A program made the position numbers and the translations under genes. DNA of 25,597 nucleotides from an uncultured Lachnospiraceae bacterium. GTDB lineage: Bacteria; Bacillota; Clostridia; Lachnospirales; Lachnospiraceae. The notes beneath the pieces were generated by a model that had not been told where the DNA came from, did not search any database, and saw only the letters and a list, made by a program, of their open reading frames with translations. Positions within the stretch are counted from its first letter, which is position 1. The number at the start of each line of letters is the position of its first letter. Location of the stretch: assembly GCA_937877165.1 (NCBI GenBank), contig CALEFO010000070.1, positions 1 to 25,597 of the forward strand, written 5' to 3'. This document shows, one piece after another, positions 15,044 to 22,819 of the stretch.

Positions 15044-16427
15044 GAAAAGGACCACTGCGTTTTACTGCAGTGAGTGCGGATACGAGTCGGCCAAGTGGGT
15101 AGGGCAGTGCCCTGCCTGCCACGCCTGGAATACCATGGTGGAAGCACCGGTCCGGGTGAGTATCGGTGCGGCATCCTCCTTCCGGGGCGGCAAAAACGCA
15201 GTCTCGGGGCCGCTTTCTTCGGCACGGCCGGTTTCGCTCTCAGAAATACACGATGAAGGTGAGGTTCGCTGGTCCACGGGATACGCAGAGCTGGACCGGG
15301 TTCTCGGGGGCGGCATCGTCAAGGGCTCTATGCTGCTGGTTGGCGGTGATCCCGGTATTGGAAAATCGACGCTTCTTCTGCAGGTGACGCGAAATCTTGC
15401 GGAGAGCGGAAGGAGAGTCATCTATGTCAGCGGCGAGGAATCGCTTCATCAGATCAAAATGCGGGCTGGAAGAATCGGAAGGGTCAGCGATCAGCTGAAG
15501 TTCTATTGCGAGACCGACCTTGATCGGATCACGGAGGTCCTGGTGGAAGAGAAGCCGGAGCTTGTGGTCATTGATTCCATCCAGACGATGAACAACTCCT
15601 CGGTGGACGCGGCGCCGGGAAGCATTTCGCAGATCCGGGAGACGACGGGAGTTCTGCTCCGCCTGGCCAAGCAGATGGGAATCACGTTCTTCATCATCGG
15701 TCATGTGACAAAGGAAGGAACCGTGGCGGGGCCGAGAGTCCTGGAGCATATGGTGGACACGGTCCTTTATTTCGAAGGGGACCGCTACGCGTCCTACCGT
15801 ATCATCCGGGGGGTGAAGAACCGGTTCGGCTCTACGAATGAAATCGGAATTTTTGAGATGCGGCGGGAAGGCCTGTGTGAGGTGGAAAACCCGTCGGAAT
15901 ATATGCTCTCCGGCAGGCCGGAGAATGCGTGCGGTTCCGTGGTGTCCTGCAGCATGGACGGGACAAGGGCAATGCTGACCGAGGTGCAGGCACTTGTCTG
16001 CAAGACGAGCTTCGGTTTTCCGAAGCGCCAGGCAACAGGAACCGATTACAACCGGGTGAGCCTTTTGATGGCAGTTCTCGAGAAAAGGCTCGGGATTCCA
16101 CTCTCGGAATACGATGCCTATGTCAATCTGGCGGGAGGCATCCGGCAGACGGAGCCTGCTCTGGATCTGGGAATTGCCCTGGCGATTCTCTCCAGCTACC
16201 GGGGACTTCCGGTGGGGGATAAGACGGTTGCCTTCGGGGAAATCGGACTCTCCGGCGAAGTCCGCATGGTAACTATGGCAGATATCCGGGTTCAGGAGGC
16301 GGCGAAGCTCGGCTTTCAGACGGTTGTGCTTCCTGCCAGCAATCTCAAAGGATTAAAATTGCCGGAGGGCATTCGCGTGATCGGAATCCGGAGTCTTCAG
16401 GAAGCAGCGCAGCAGCTGGGGGCATAA
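15033..16427 (+). CDS. radA: DNA repair protein RadA (Sms)
   Basis: RadA is a RecA-like, DnaB-type motor that helps branch migration in recombination. The 464-aa protein has an N-terminal C4 zinc finger (Cys12, Cys15, Cys26, Cys29), the Walker A motif GGDPGIGKS at 104-112, the RadA-specific KNRFG motif at 262-266, and a C-terminal Lon-protease-like domain. The true start is ATG 15033, within the end of clpC in another frame, with GGAGGGG upstream. A start at 14973 would only add clpC-overlapping sequence. Co-transcription with clpC is common in Firmicutes. The unit is closed by the terminator at 16426-16470. Confidence 0.96.
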   Translation: MPNKKRTTAFYCSECGYESAKWVGQCPACHAWNTMVEAPVRVSIGAASSFRGGKNAVSGPLSSARPVSLSEIHDEGEVRWSTGYAELDRVLGGGIVKGSMLLVGGDPGIGKSTLLLQVTRNLAESGRRVIYVSGEESLHQIKMRAGRIGRVSDQLKFYCETDLDRITEVLVEEKPELVVIDSIQTMNNSSVDAAPGSISQIRETTGVLLRLAKQMGITFFIIGHVTKEGTVAGPRVLEHMVDTVLYFEGDRYASYRIIRGVKNRFGSTNEIGIFEMRREGLCEVENPSEYMLSGRPENACGSVVSCSMDGTRAMLTEVQALVCKTSFGFPKRQATGTDYNRVSLLMAVLEKRLGIPLSEYDAYVNLAGGIRQTEPALDLGIALAILSSYRGLPVGDKTVAFGEIGLSGEVRMVTMADIRVQEAAKLGFQTVVLPASNLKGLKLPEGIRVIGIRSLQEAAQQLGA

Positions 16428-16470
16428 AATGGCCGGGCAGGATATGAGACAGATCCTGCCCGGCCATTTT
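16426..16470. terminator. Strong bidirectional terminator after radA and the GH43 gene
   Basis: Arms AAAATGGCCGGGCAGGAT (16426-16443) and ATCCTGCCCGGCCATTTT (16453-16470) are perfect over 18 bp around a 9-nt loop. The A4 and T4 flanks make it work in both directions: radA on the plus strand, and the GH43-like gene on the minus strand. Confidence 0.9.
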
Positions 16471-16546
16471 GGCAGAGTGGTGCATCTGGCGGCGTACGCT
16501 TCTGGCTGCTGAAAATCCGGAGTTCGCCTGGCAGAGGCAGGGTGTT

Positions 16547-17398
16547 TCACAGGGACAGAGGAATCAGGACAGGATGTTCCAGCGGAGTTTCGTTTGGCTG
16601 GTGGAGAACAAGGTAAGCCTGACCGCTTTGATCCCGGAAGATCATTCCGTGTCCGCCATTGTCCGCAAAGAGCGGTGTTTTGTCGATGGTCCAGTGACCA
16701 TCAATTTCGCCATTGTCGGAGCGTGCAACCGCTTCCGCATAGCCATGCTCACCGAAGCTGGCCCAAAGGAGCAGGAGCTCCTTACTGCTCTTGCGAAAGA
16801 GAAAAGGTCCGTCTGTCACATAGATCGGCCCGTCCCATTGGCGGTTGGTGATGCTCCTTACCCAGGGGGTTCCCTGGGAGGCGGAAAAGAGCGTGACAGG
16901 AGCGGAGATAGGATGGGTCAGATCCGGCGAGAGCCGAACCGAGCAGATTTCTCCGTCGCCAATGTCAACCCACTCGTGAGAGAACACCATATAGGGATCA
17001 CCGGAGGCAGATACGTAGAAGGTACCATCCAGGCAATTCCAGTCATCCGGCGTAATAAAGCCGTTGGAATGAAGATGATAGGGGCCAAGGGGAGCAGCTG
17101 CCTTCAGAATCATGGTGCCCTTGTGTCTTTTTTCGGAGATCCCGAAGGTGGCGAACAGATAGAAACTTCCCTGGTAAACGTGGAATTCCGGTGCCCAGTA
17201 ATTCTGATCGGCAGGAAATCCGTCTGGCCGGTGAAACAGTTCAAAAGGACCGTCCCAATTCTCAAGGTCATCGCTGACATAGCCGTCAAATCCATCTGCT
17301 GGTCCCCAGCAGGTTGTTGCCCGGGTGCCGCACATATAGTATTTCCCATCGTATAGCAGAATGTACGGGTCACGGATGTTGATGTCTTCTCTCTTCAT
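16547..17398 (-). CDS. Glycoside hydrolase family 43-like enzyme (five-bladed propeller)
   Basis: The protein (283 aa) opens with KREDINIRDPYILLYDGKYY. The Asp10 in RDPY is the usual GH43 general base. The blade-like spacing of KYYMCGTRA, YWAPEFHVY, SFYLFATF, DPYMVFSHEW and ELLLLWASFG fits a propeller hydrolase acting on arabinose- or xylose-type linkages. Where most GH43 enzymes have a Glu-Gly-Pro general-acid motif, this one has TDGPF. I recall the same Asp in a divergent group of GH43 proteins, so it may be subfamily-typical. There is no signal peptide, so the enzyme is intracellular. The start at 17398 is preferred (AAAGG upstream); an ATG at 17419 is in frame. The gene diverges from the sugar-uptake genes. 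Confidence 0.85.
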   Translation of the reverse strand: MKREDINIRDPYILLYDGKYYMCGTRATTCWGPADGFDGYVSDDLENWDGPFELFHRPDGFPADQNYWAPEFHVYQGSFYLFATFGISEKRHKGTMILKAAAPLGPYHLHSNGFITPDDWNCLDGTFYVSASGDPYMVFSHEWVDIGDGEICSVRLSPDLTHPISAPVTLFSASQGTPWVRSITNRQWDGPIYVTDGPFLFRKSSKELLLLWASFGEHGYAEAVARSDNGEIDGHWTIDKTPLFADNGGHGMIFRDQSGQAYLVLHQPNETPLEHPVLIPLSL

Positions 17399-17489
17399 AG
17401 CTGCCGCCTTTCGTTTCATTGGAATGGATGATGTTTTTCTGCCCGGAGACGTGTCCAGATACCTTGTGAAGGATGCTGTCTCGGGAAGG

Positions 17490-17519
17490 TTGCCGGACAA
17501 AAGATATTCGGATTATAAT
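17490..17519 (+). promoter_or_regulatory. Promoter for the DUF624 gene in the divergent region
   Basis: TTGCCG (17490-17495) and a perfect TATAAT (17514-17519) lie 18 bp apart, about 60 bp before the DUF624 start. The palindromic ATTATAAT could also serve the opposite strand. Just downstream, AAAACGTTACGTT resembles a LacI-family half-operator pair, but weakly. Confidence 0.55.
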
Positions 17520-17581
17520 ACGAAAACGTTACGTTAATCCATTAAAATAATGAATGCGAAGGATAAAAACGGAGGATAGAA

Positions 17582-18229
17582 ATGGAGAAAATTTTTGATC
17601 TGAATAATCCGGTCTGGAAGTTTATCGGCAATCTGTGGGATTTTTTTGTTCTGTCGGTGCTGACGGTCTTATGCAGTCTGCCGGTGGTGACAGCGGGAGC
17701 GGCCCTTACGGCCTTGTATTATGTGACACTGAAAATGGCCTCCGATGAAGAAGGAAAGGTGGTGCCGCAGTTCTGGCAGGCCTTTCGCGGGAATCTGCGT
17801 CAGGTGACGCCTGCATGGATCCTGCTTCTTCTGATTGGTGCAGTACTGGGAATTGATTTTCTTTATGGACTGACAGGGGGGACGAACTTTGCCTCGGCGA
17901 TGCTGATTGTTTCGGGAATCTGCCTGGTTTTGTACGGATGTGTTCTGCTGATGAGTCTGGTCCTTTTTGCCAGAGTCCGGAATACGACGAGAAATATCCT
18001 GATGATGGCAGGAGCAATGGCCGTACGCAATTTCCTTCCGGCCTTCTCCGCATTCCTTGTTATGCTGGCCTTTGTCCTGGTGGGCCTTTTTGTTTTCTGG
18101 CCGGTCCTTCTTGTGACGCCGGGACTGCCGGCTTATCTTTCTTCCCGCCTGTATAACCGCATTCTGCAGAAATATGGATTCTCTCTGGACTTGGTGGATG
18201 AGGAAGAGGATTCTTCATTTTCCAACTGA
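17582..18229 (+). CDS. YesL-like DUF624 membrane protein
   Basis: This 215-aa protein begins FDLNNPVWKFIGNLWDFFVLSVL, the characteristic opening of DUF624 (YesL) proteins, with LCSLPVVTAGAALTALYYVTLK just after. Five hydrophobic segments are visible, at about 20-45, 78-98, 103-130, 145-165 and 165-185, followed by an acidic C-terminus. YesL proteins are found beside sugar ABC importers and two-component or AraC regulators in Firmicutes, but their function is not settled. The ribosome site ACGGAGGAT precedes ATG 17582. It lies 43 bp before the AraC gene and is probably in the same transcript. Confidence 0.9.
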   Translation: MEKIFDLNNPVWKFIGNLWDFFVLSVLTVLCSLPVVTAGAALTALYYVTLKMASDEEGKVVPQFWQAFRGNLRQVTPAWILLLLIGAVLGIDFLYGLTGGTNFASAMLIVSGICLVLYGCVLLMSLVLFARVRNTTRNILMMAGAMAVRNFLPAFSAFLVMLAFVLVGLFVFWPVLLVTPGLPAYLSSRLYNRILQKYGFSLDLVDEEEDSSFSN

Positions 18230-18272
18230 TCTTCAAACGGTTTTCTGATTGACAAATCGGAGGGAGGCACAG

Positions 18273-19145
18273 ATGTTTCATAGCATTTACCGGGAAAAGT
18301 TTCGCGGACTGGGCGTTGGACGAGTCGGACGCGATCAGAACTTTACGGCGAATCTTGGCTTTTATCACAATGAATACCAGATTCAGTACATTTTCGAGGG
18401 CGAGCGGTATTTTTTCTTTGACGGAAGCTGCTGCCACATGGAGGCAGGAACTCTTTGCTTTACAGACAAAAGAAATATTGTGCGCACCTGCATCATCGGC
18501 GGACAGTATCATGACAGGCTTCTTCTGGAAATGGAGGAGGGATATTTTTCCCTTCTGTGCGATCAGCTCGGAATCAATCTGCAGGCCTTTTTTGCGGCGC
18601 ATCATGGCGTTTATCAGACACAGCACAATGCCTGTGTGCAGGACATTATCGGTGTAATCGATGAGCTGATGCGGTCGAAGGAGCAGAAGGGAAGGGAGCA
18701 GAAGATCAAGCTGGCCGTCCTGACGCTGATGGCGGAGGCAGAGAAATGGGAGGATACAAGGGCGAACACGGAGCTGAGCGGTACGATGCAGAACTCGATT
18801 GACAAGCAGAAAAAGGTTTATGAGGTGGCGGATTACATTTCGGAGCATTATGCCGAAATACAATCGGTCGATGAGCTTTCGGAACGCTTTTATATGAGCA
18901 AATCGTATTTGTGCAGGATTTTTCGTGAGGTGACGAACTTCACAATTTCCGAATACGTCAATCTGCACAGGATCGCCGCGAGCCAGGAGTATTTGATGGA
19001 TTCGGGAATGAGCATGCAGGAAATTGCAGAAAAGCTGGGCTATGAATCGCTGACCTACTTCGAAAGAGTCTTTAAGAAGCAGCTCTCTGTGACGCCGCTG
19101 CAGTATCGGAAAATGCGGGGGAACAGAGGAATGACGTCGAAGTAG
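18273..19145 (+). CDS. AraC-family transcriptional regulator
   Basis: The 290-aa protein has an N-terminal cupin-like sensor domain (about 20-140; YQIQYIFEGERYFFFDG and GTLCFTDKRNIV). The C-terminal double helix-turn-helix spans about 190-290, with VDELSERFYMSKSYLCRIF as the first HTH and MQEIAEKLGYESLTYFERVF as the second, closed by SVTPLQYRKMR. The ATG at 18273 follows GGAGGGAGG; a TTG at 18249 is in frame but precedes the ribosome site. It most likely senses the imported sugar or its product and activates the downstream importer genes, and possibly the divergent GH43 gene. Confidence 0.93.
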   Translation: MFHSIYREKFRGLGVGRVGRDQNFTANLGFYHNEYQIQYIFEGERYFFFDGSCCHMEAGTLCFTDKRNIVRTCIIGGQYHDRLLLEMEEGYFSLLCDQLGINLQAFFAAHHGVYQTQHNACVQDIIGVIDELMRSKEQKGREQKIKLAVLTLMAEAEKWEDTRANTELSGTMQNSIDKQKKVYEVADYISEHYAEIQSVDELSERFYMSKSYLCRIFREVTNFTISEYVNLHRIAASQEYLMDSGMSMQEIAEKLGYESLTYFERVFKKQLSVTPLQYRKMRGNRGMTSK

Positions 19146-19443
19146 ATGGTAAATATAGTTTGAATTCGACTCCTTCTAAGACCATCTTGTCAGATACGAC
19201 AAGAGATATTGCGGAAAACGGATGAATCGTATACGATATGCATAAAGCAAGGCACGGAAACTCATAAAAATCGTGAAGGTAGCATGATAAAAGGCCAATC
19301 GACTGGTGAGGGGAAACATCATTTTTGATGTAAAACTGCTTTGCAAACAGGGTAATGGTTTTGCGTGAACAAGGAACTTCATGCGGAACGTCTTATTTTT
19401 TTGCGCAATTTTCGAACAGAATATTGCACAACAAGGAGGGTTT
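19146..19443 (+). promoter_or_regulatory. Long leader/promoter region of the sugar-binding-protein gene
   Basis: This 298-bp gap holds no convincing gene. It contains a perfect 12-bp palindrome, ATCGTATACGAT (19226-19237), a short hairpin CTTGTC/GACAAG near 19188-19205, and an AT-rich stretch before the ribosome site AAGGAGGG. No -35/-10 pair stands out. The palindrome is a candidate operator. I saw no clear cre site with a central CG. Confidence 0.4.
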
Positions 19444-20841
19444 ATGAAGAAAAAAATGGCTAGTTTGTTTCTGGCGGCAGTGATGGGATCCACTGTGCTT
19501 GCGGGCTGTGGAAGCTCAAAGGATGCCGCACAGGATACCACTGCAGCGGCGGAGACGACAGAGGCAGCTGCGGAAGATACCGCAGCGGATGCGGAGGATA
19601 CGGCAGCGGCAGAGAGCACCGGCGATGCGGTCAACCTGCGGATGGCATGGTGGGGATCCCAGACCAGACACGATCGAACCATCGCTGCGATTGAACTTTA
19701 TGAGAAGGAAAATCCGGACGTTCACATCGAGTACGAGTTTTATTCATTCGATGACTATTTTACCAAGCTGAAGACGCTGGTGGCCTCAGATGAGGTTTGG
19801 GATATCTTCCAGCTCGGCGGCAATTTCCCGGAGTATATGGACAAGATTTGCCCGCTGGATGACTACATTGATTCCGGAATTGTGGATGTCTCCAAATTCT
19901 CTGAGGCCAATCTCGCAACGACCCAGACAACAGATGGCGTTCAGCTGGGACTTACCAATGGCATCAATACTTACGGCATTGCATATGAGCCGGCACAGTT
20001 TGAGGCAGCAGGGGTAGATCTTCCTACGGATGATTGGACCTGGGATGATTACAAGGCAGCAGCAGATGCCATTGCAGAGAATACCGGAAACTTCGGATCC
20101 TCTACATTCCTGACCTCGGATTTCATCGCCGGATGCTCCACCTATATCGGACAGCAGGGCTCCCTGGGTGAATACAGCTTCTTCAATCTGGATCTGACTG
20201 GCATGGGCTTCGATGATCCGCAGATGCTGACTCCTTATATCCAGATGCGTGCAGACATGATCAACAGCGGCTCTTATCCGGATGCCGGCGCTTCGGCTGA
20301 GGTTACCAACATCGAGAATGACTTCCTTGTTACCGGCGAGGCAGCGATGACCTGGGTGGCAGTCAACCAGTTCCCGACAATCTATGACGCCTGCCAGGAT
20401 CAGGGCAGAACGCTTGCACTGGCAACCGTTCCGAAGGTGACAAAGGATGGAAACAGCGGTGCGATGATGCAGTCCTCTCAGATGCTGTGCGTTTCGCAGG
20501 ACTCTGAGAACAAGGAGGCCGCAGCAGCCTTCATCAGCTGGTTTGAGAATTCCAAGGAGTGCAATGAGATTCTTCAGGCAGAGAGAGGCATTCCTGCCAA
20601 TGAGGATGTCCGTGCAGACCTGTCTGCAAACAGCACGGAAGGCCAGAAAATCATGTACGATTTCGTTGATAAGGTCAGCCAGTTCCCGACACCGGACAAG
20701 ATCAACGTTCTGTCCCCGGCAGGCCAGGATGAGGTGGTTGACAATTATCTGAACTACATTCAGCAGGTCGCTTCCGGAGAACTGACGGCAGCAGAAGCTG
20801 CAGATAAGACCTATGCGGATGCGGAGGCAATCTTTCAGTAA
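19444..20841 (+). CDS. Sugar ABC transporter substrate-binding lipoprotein
   Basis: The product (465 aa) has a lipoprotein signal with lipobox LAGC and the cysteine near residue 22, then a low-complexity Ala/Glu/Thr/Asp linker to about residue 60. The binding domain begins VNLRMAWWGSQTRHDRT, as extracellular solute-binding family 1 proteins do, and includes YEKENPDVHIEYEF, DIFQLGG and the late MMQSSQMLCVS segment. It should capture an oligosaccharide outside the cell and hand it to the two permeases encoded downstream. The start at 19444 follows AAGGAGGG; a start at 19381 would spoil the signal peptide. A hairpin follows at 20930-20969 and may give this gene higher mRNA levels than the permeases. 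Confidence 0.94.
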   Translation: MKKKMASLFLAAVMGSTVLAGCGSSKDAAQDTTAAAETTEAAAEDTAADAEDTAAAESTGDAVNLRMAWWGSQTRHDRTIAAIELYEKENPDVHIEYEFYSFDDYFTKLKTLVASDEVWDIFQLGGNFPEYMDKICPLDDYIDSGIVDVSKFSEANLATTQTTDGVQLGLTNGINTYGIAYEPAQFEAAGVDLPTDDWTWDDYKAAADAIAENTGNFGSSTFLTSDFIAGCSTYIGQQGSLGEYSFFNLDLTGMGFDDPQMLTPYIQMRADMINSGSYPDAGASAEVTNIENDFLVTGEAAMTWVAVNQFPTIYDACQDQGRTLALATVPKVTKDGNSGAMMQSSQMLCVSQDSENKEAAAAFISWFENSKECNEILQAERGIPANEDVRADLSANSTEGQKIMYDFVDKVSQFPTPDKINVLSPAGQDEVVDNYLNYIQQVASGELTAAEAADKTYADAEAIFQ

Positions 20842-20929
20842 AGGTTGATCCGGTCATTCCGGAGATTGGAAGAGAATCCGGCAGGATCGGAACGAATGTG
20901 AATTGGATTCATTGGATTTCTTATTTCGG

Positions 20930-20969
20930 AATGCTCCGCCCATGGGAAAGATCACGGGCGGGGCATTTT
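20930..20969 (+). terminator. Attenuating terminator between binding protein and permease genes
   Basis: AATGCTCCGCCC (20930-20941) pairs with GGGCGGGGCATT (20956-20967) over 12 bp with one T-G pair, and is followed by a short T-run. It sits 18 bp before the permease start. Partial read-through here would explain unequal expression of binding protein and permeases, as seen in similar operons. Confidence 0.7.
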
Positions 20970-20986
20970 CATAAAGAGAGGGTACT

Positions 20987-21910
20987 ATGACAGCACAGAC
21001 ACAACAACTTAAGAAAAAGACGTGGAGCCGGTTCCTCTATTCGGATGAGACGGTCGGACACGTCTTTGCATTTCCTTTTATTTTCGGGTTTATCTGCTTC
21101 TCACTGATCCCGATCGTCATGTCGTTTTATTATGCTTTTACGAATTATTCCTTGGGGAGCAAGCAGGCAACCTTTGTTGGAGCAGAGAATTTCACACGCC
21201 TTTTGTCGGATGAAATTTTCTGGAAATCACTGACGAAGACACTGCAGTACGTGCTGTTTTCGGTGCCTTTGAAATTAACCTTTGCACTGCTTGTGGCCTT
21301 TGTGCTTACGAGAAGCAGCAAGATGGTGACGCTCTATCGTTCTTTATACTATCTGCCTTCTCTGGTCGGCGGATCTGTGGCAGTGGCATTGGTGTGGAAG
21401 CAGCTTTTTGCAAGGAAGGGACTCTTCAATTCGATTCTTGTAGACGCAGGGCTTTCACGAATCAACTGGTTTGGCGATGAGGCACTTGCGATTTATCCTT
21501 TGATCCTGATGTCCGTGTGGCAGTTCGGATCTTCGATGATTATCTTTGCTGCGGGACTCAAGGAGATTCCGGAATCGTATTATGAGGCGGCGGAAATTGA
21601 CGGAGCAAACGGAGTAAAGAGATTTTTCTATATCACGCTTCCCTGCCTCTCACCCATTATTCTTTACAACCTGATCATGCAGACCATCTCCGCCTTCATG
21701 ACCTTTACACAGGCGTTCATTATCACCGGCGGCGGCCCGAACAATTCTACGATGCTGTATGCACTGTATGTTTATAACCAGGCCTTCAAATACAACAATA
21801 TGGGATATGCCTGCGCGATGAGCTGGGTAATGCTCATTGTCATGAGCCTGATTACACTGATTATTTTCAAGACTTCCAAAATGTGGGTGTTCAGTGAATC
21901 GGAATCGTGA
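20987..21910 (+). CDS. Sugar ABC transporter permease (MalF/UgpA-like)
   Basis: This is one of two inner-membrane permeases, 307 aa, with about six transmembrane segments starting at VFAFPFIFGFICFSLIPIV. The EAA loop that contacts the ATPase is visible as YYEAAEIDGANGVKRFFYIT, followed by LPCLSPII. It also has FIITGGGPNNST, common in this subfamily. GAGAGGG precedes ATG 20987. It overlaps the frame of the second permease region by only a few bases. No ATP-binding subunit is encoded in this operon, so a shared MsmX/MsmK-type ATPase from elsewhere is expected. Confidence 0.95.
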   Translation: MTAQTQQLKKKTWSRFLYSDETVGHVFAFPFIFGFICFSLIPIVMSFYYAFTNYSLGSKQATFVGAENFTRLLSDEIFWKSLTKTLQYVLFSVPLKLTFALLVAFVLTRSSKMVTLYRSLYYLPSLVGGSVAVALVWKQLFARKGLFNSILVDAGLSRINWFGDEALAIYPLILMSVWQFGSSMIIFAAGLKEIPESYYEAAEIDGANGVKRFFYITLPCLSPIILYNLIMQTISAFMTFTQAFIITGGGPNNSTMLYALYVYNQAFKYNNMGYACAMSWVMLIVMSLITLIIFKTSKMWVFSESES

Positions 21911-21924
21911 GGAGGAGAGAATCA

Positions 21925-22767
21925 ATGAAAACAAAACGAGTTATCAGCAAGACACTCTATCATGTTCTGGTTCTTGCTTTTGGATTTATCATGGTCTATC
22001 CGGTACTCTGGATGATCAGCGGATCCTTCAAGGATAACGCAGAAATTTTGCGTGGAACGCTGTCCCTGATTCCGCAAAATTTGAAGCTCAGCAATTACAC
22101 AACTGGTTGGAGCGGCTTCGGAGGAATTACTTTTGCTACTTTCTTTAAGAACTCTTTTGTCATTACGACGGTTGCAACGTTCGGCTGTGTCGTCAGCTCT
22201 GCGCTTGTCGCCTATGCACTGTCAAGAGTGAAATTCCGGGACCGTAAGTTCTGGTTCATCTGCATGCTGGCAACTATGATGCTGCCGACGCAGGTCATTA
22301 TGATTCCGCAGTATCTGATTTACTACAGACTTGGTCTGGTTCCCGGCTATGTGCCGCTGATTCTTCCTTATTTTTGCGGGCAGGCATTCTTCATCTATCA
22401 GATGATGCAGTTCATGCAGGGGATTCCGAAGGAACTGGACGAGGCTGCTAAAATTGACGGCTGCAGTAAGTACCGCATTTTTACATCAATTATTTTCCCG
22501 CTCTTAAAGCCATCTATTGTGACGACGATCATCATCCAGTTCTACTGGAAGTGGGACGATTACATGGGACCGCTCCTGTATTTGTCAAGACCGAAGTCCT
22601 ATACGGCGTCGATTGCCATCAAGCTGTTTGCAGATGCGGCATCTGTGACGGACTATGGAGCAATGTTTGCAATGTCGACGCTGTCCCTGATTCCGGTATT
22701 TTTGATTTTCCTGGTATTTAACCGCTATCTGGTTCAAGGTGTTGGAACCAGCGGGCTGAAGGGATGA
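21925..22767 (+). CDS. Sugar ABC transporter permease (MalG/UgpE-like)
   Basis: This is the second permease, 280 aa, with six predicted transmembrane segments. It shows the MalG-type opening (YHVLVLAFGFIMVYPVLWMISGS is close to the family pattern) and the EAA loop ELDEAAKIDGCSKYRIFTSI followed by IFPLLKPSI. The ATG at 21925 follows GGAGGAGAG within the end of the first permease gene's trailing bases, so both should be translated together. The last residues (GVGTSGLKG) match the end typical of MalG-like permeases. The glycosidase gene begins 52 bp later. Confidence 0.95.
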   Translation: MKTKRVISKTLYHVLVLAFGFIMVYPVLWMISGSFKDNAEILRGTLSLIPQNLKLSNYTTGWSGFGGITFATFFKNSFVITTVATFGCVVSSALVAYALSRVKFRDRKFWFICMLATMMLPTQVIMIPQYLIYYRLGLVPGYVPLILPYFCGQAFFIYQMMQFMQGIPKELDEAAKIDGCSKYRIFTSIIFPLLKPSIVTTIIIQFYWKWDDYMGPLLYLSRPKSYTASIAIKLFADAASVTDYGAMFAMSTLSLIPVFLIFLVFNRYLVQGVGTSGLKG

Positions 22768-22819
22768 GGAGACACTGCCTGGCCAAGAGAAGCCGGACGG
22801 GCTTCAGTGGGGATCTTTT

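Noticed and set aside
12257..15055. Very long minus-strand frame opposite clpC
   Set aside because: It is a shadow of clpC. The protein has no recognisable domain and clpC on the plus strand is unambiguous.
16469..17356. Plus-strand frame opposite the GH43-like gene
   Set aside because: It has no family features, while the minus strand gives a coherent GH43 propeller with the RDPY motif.
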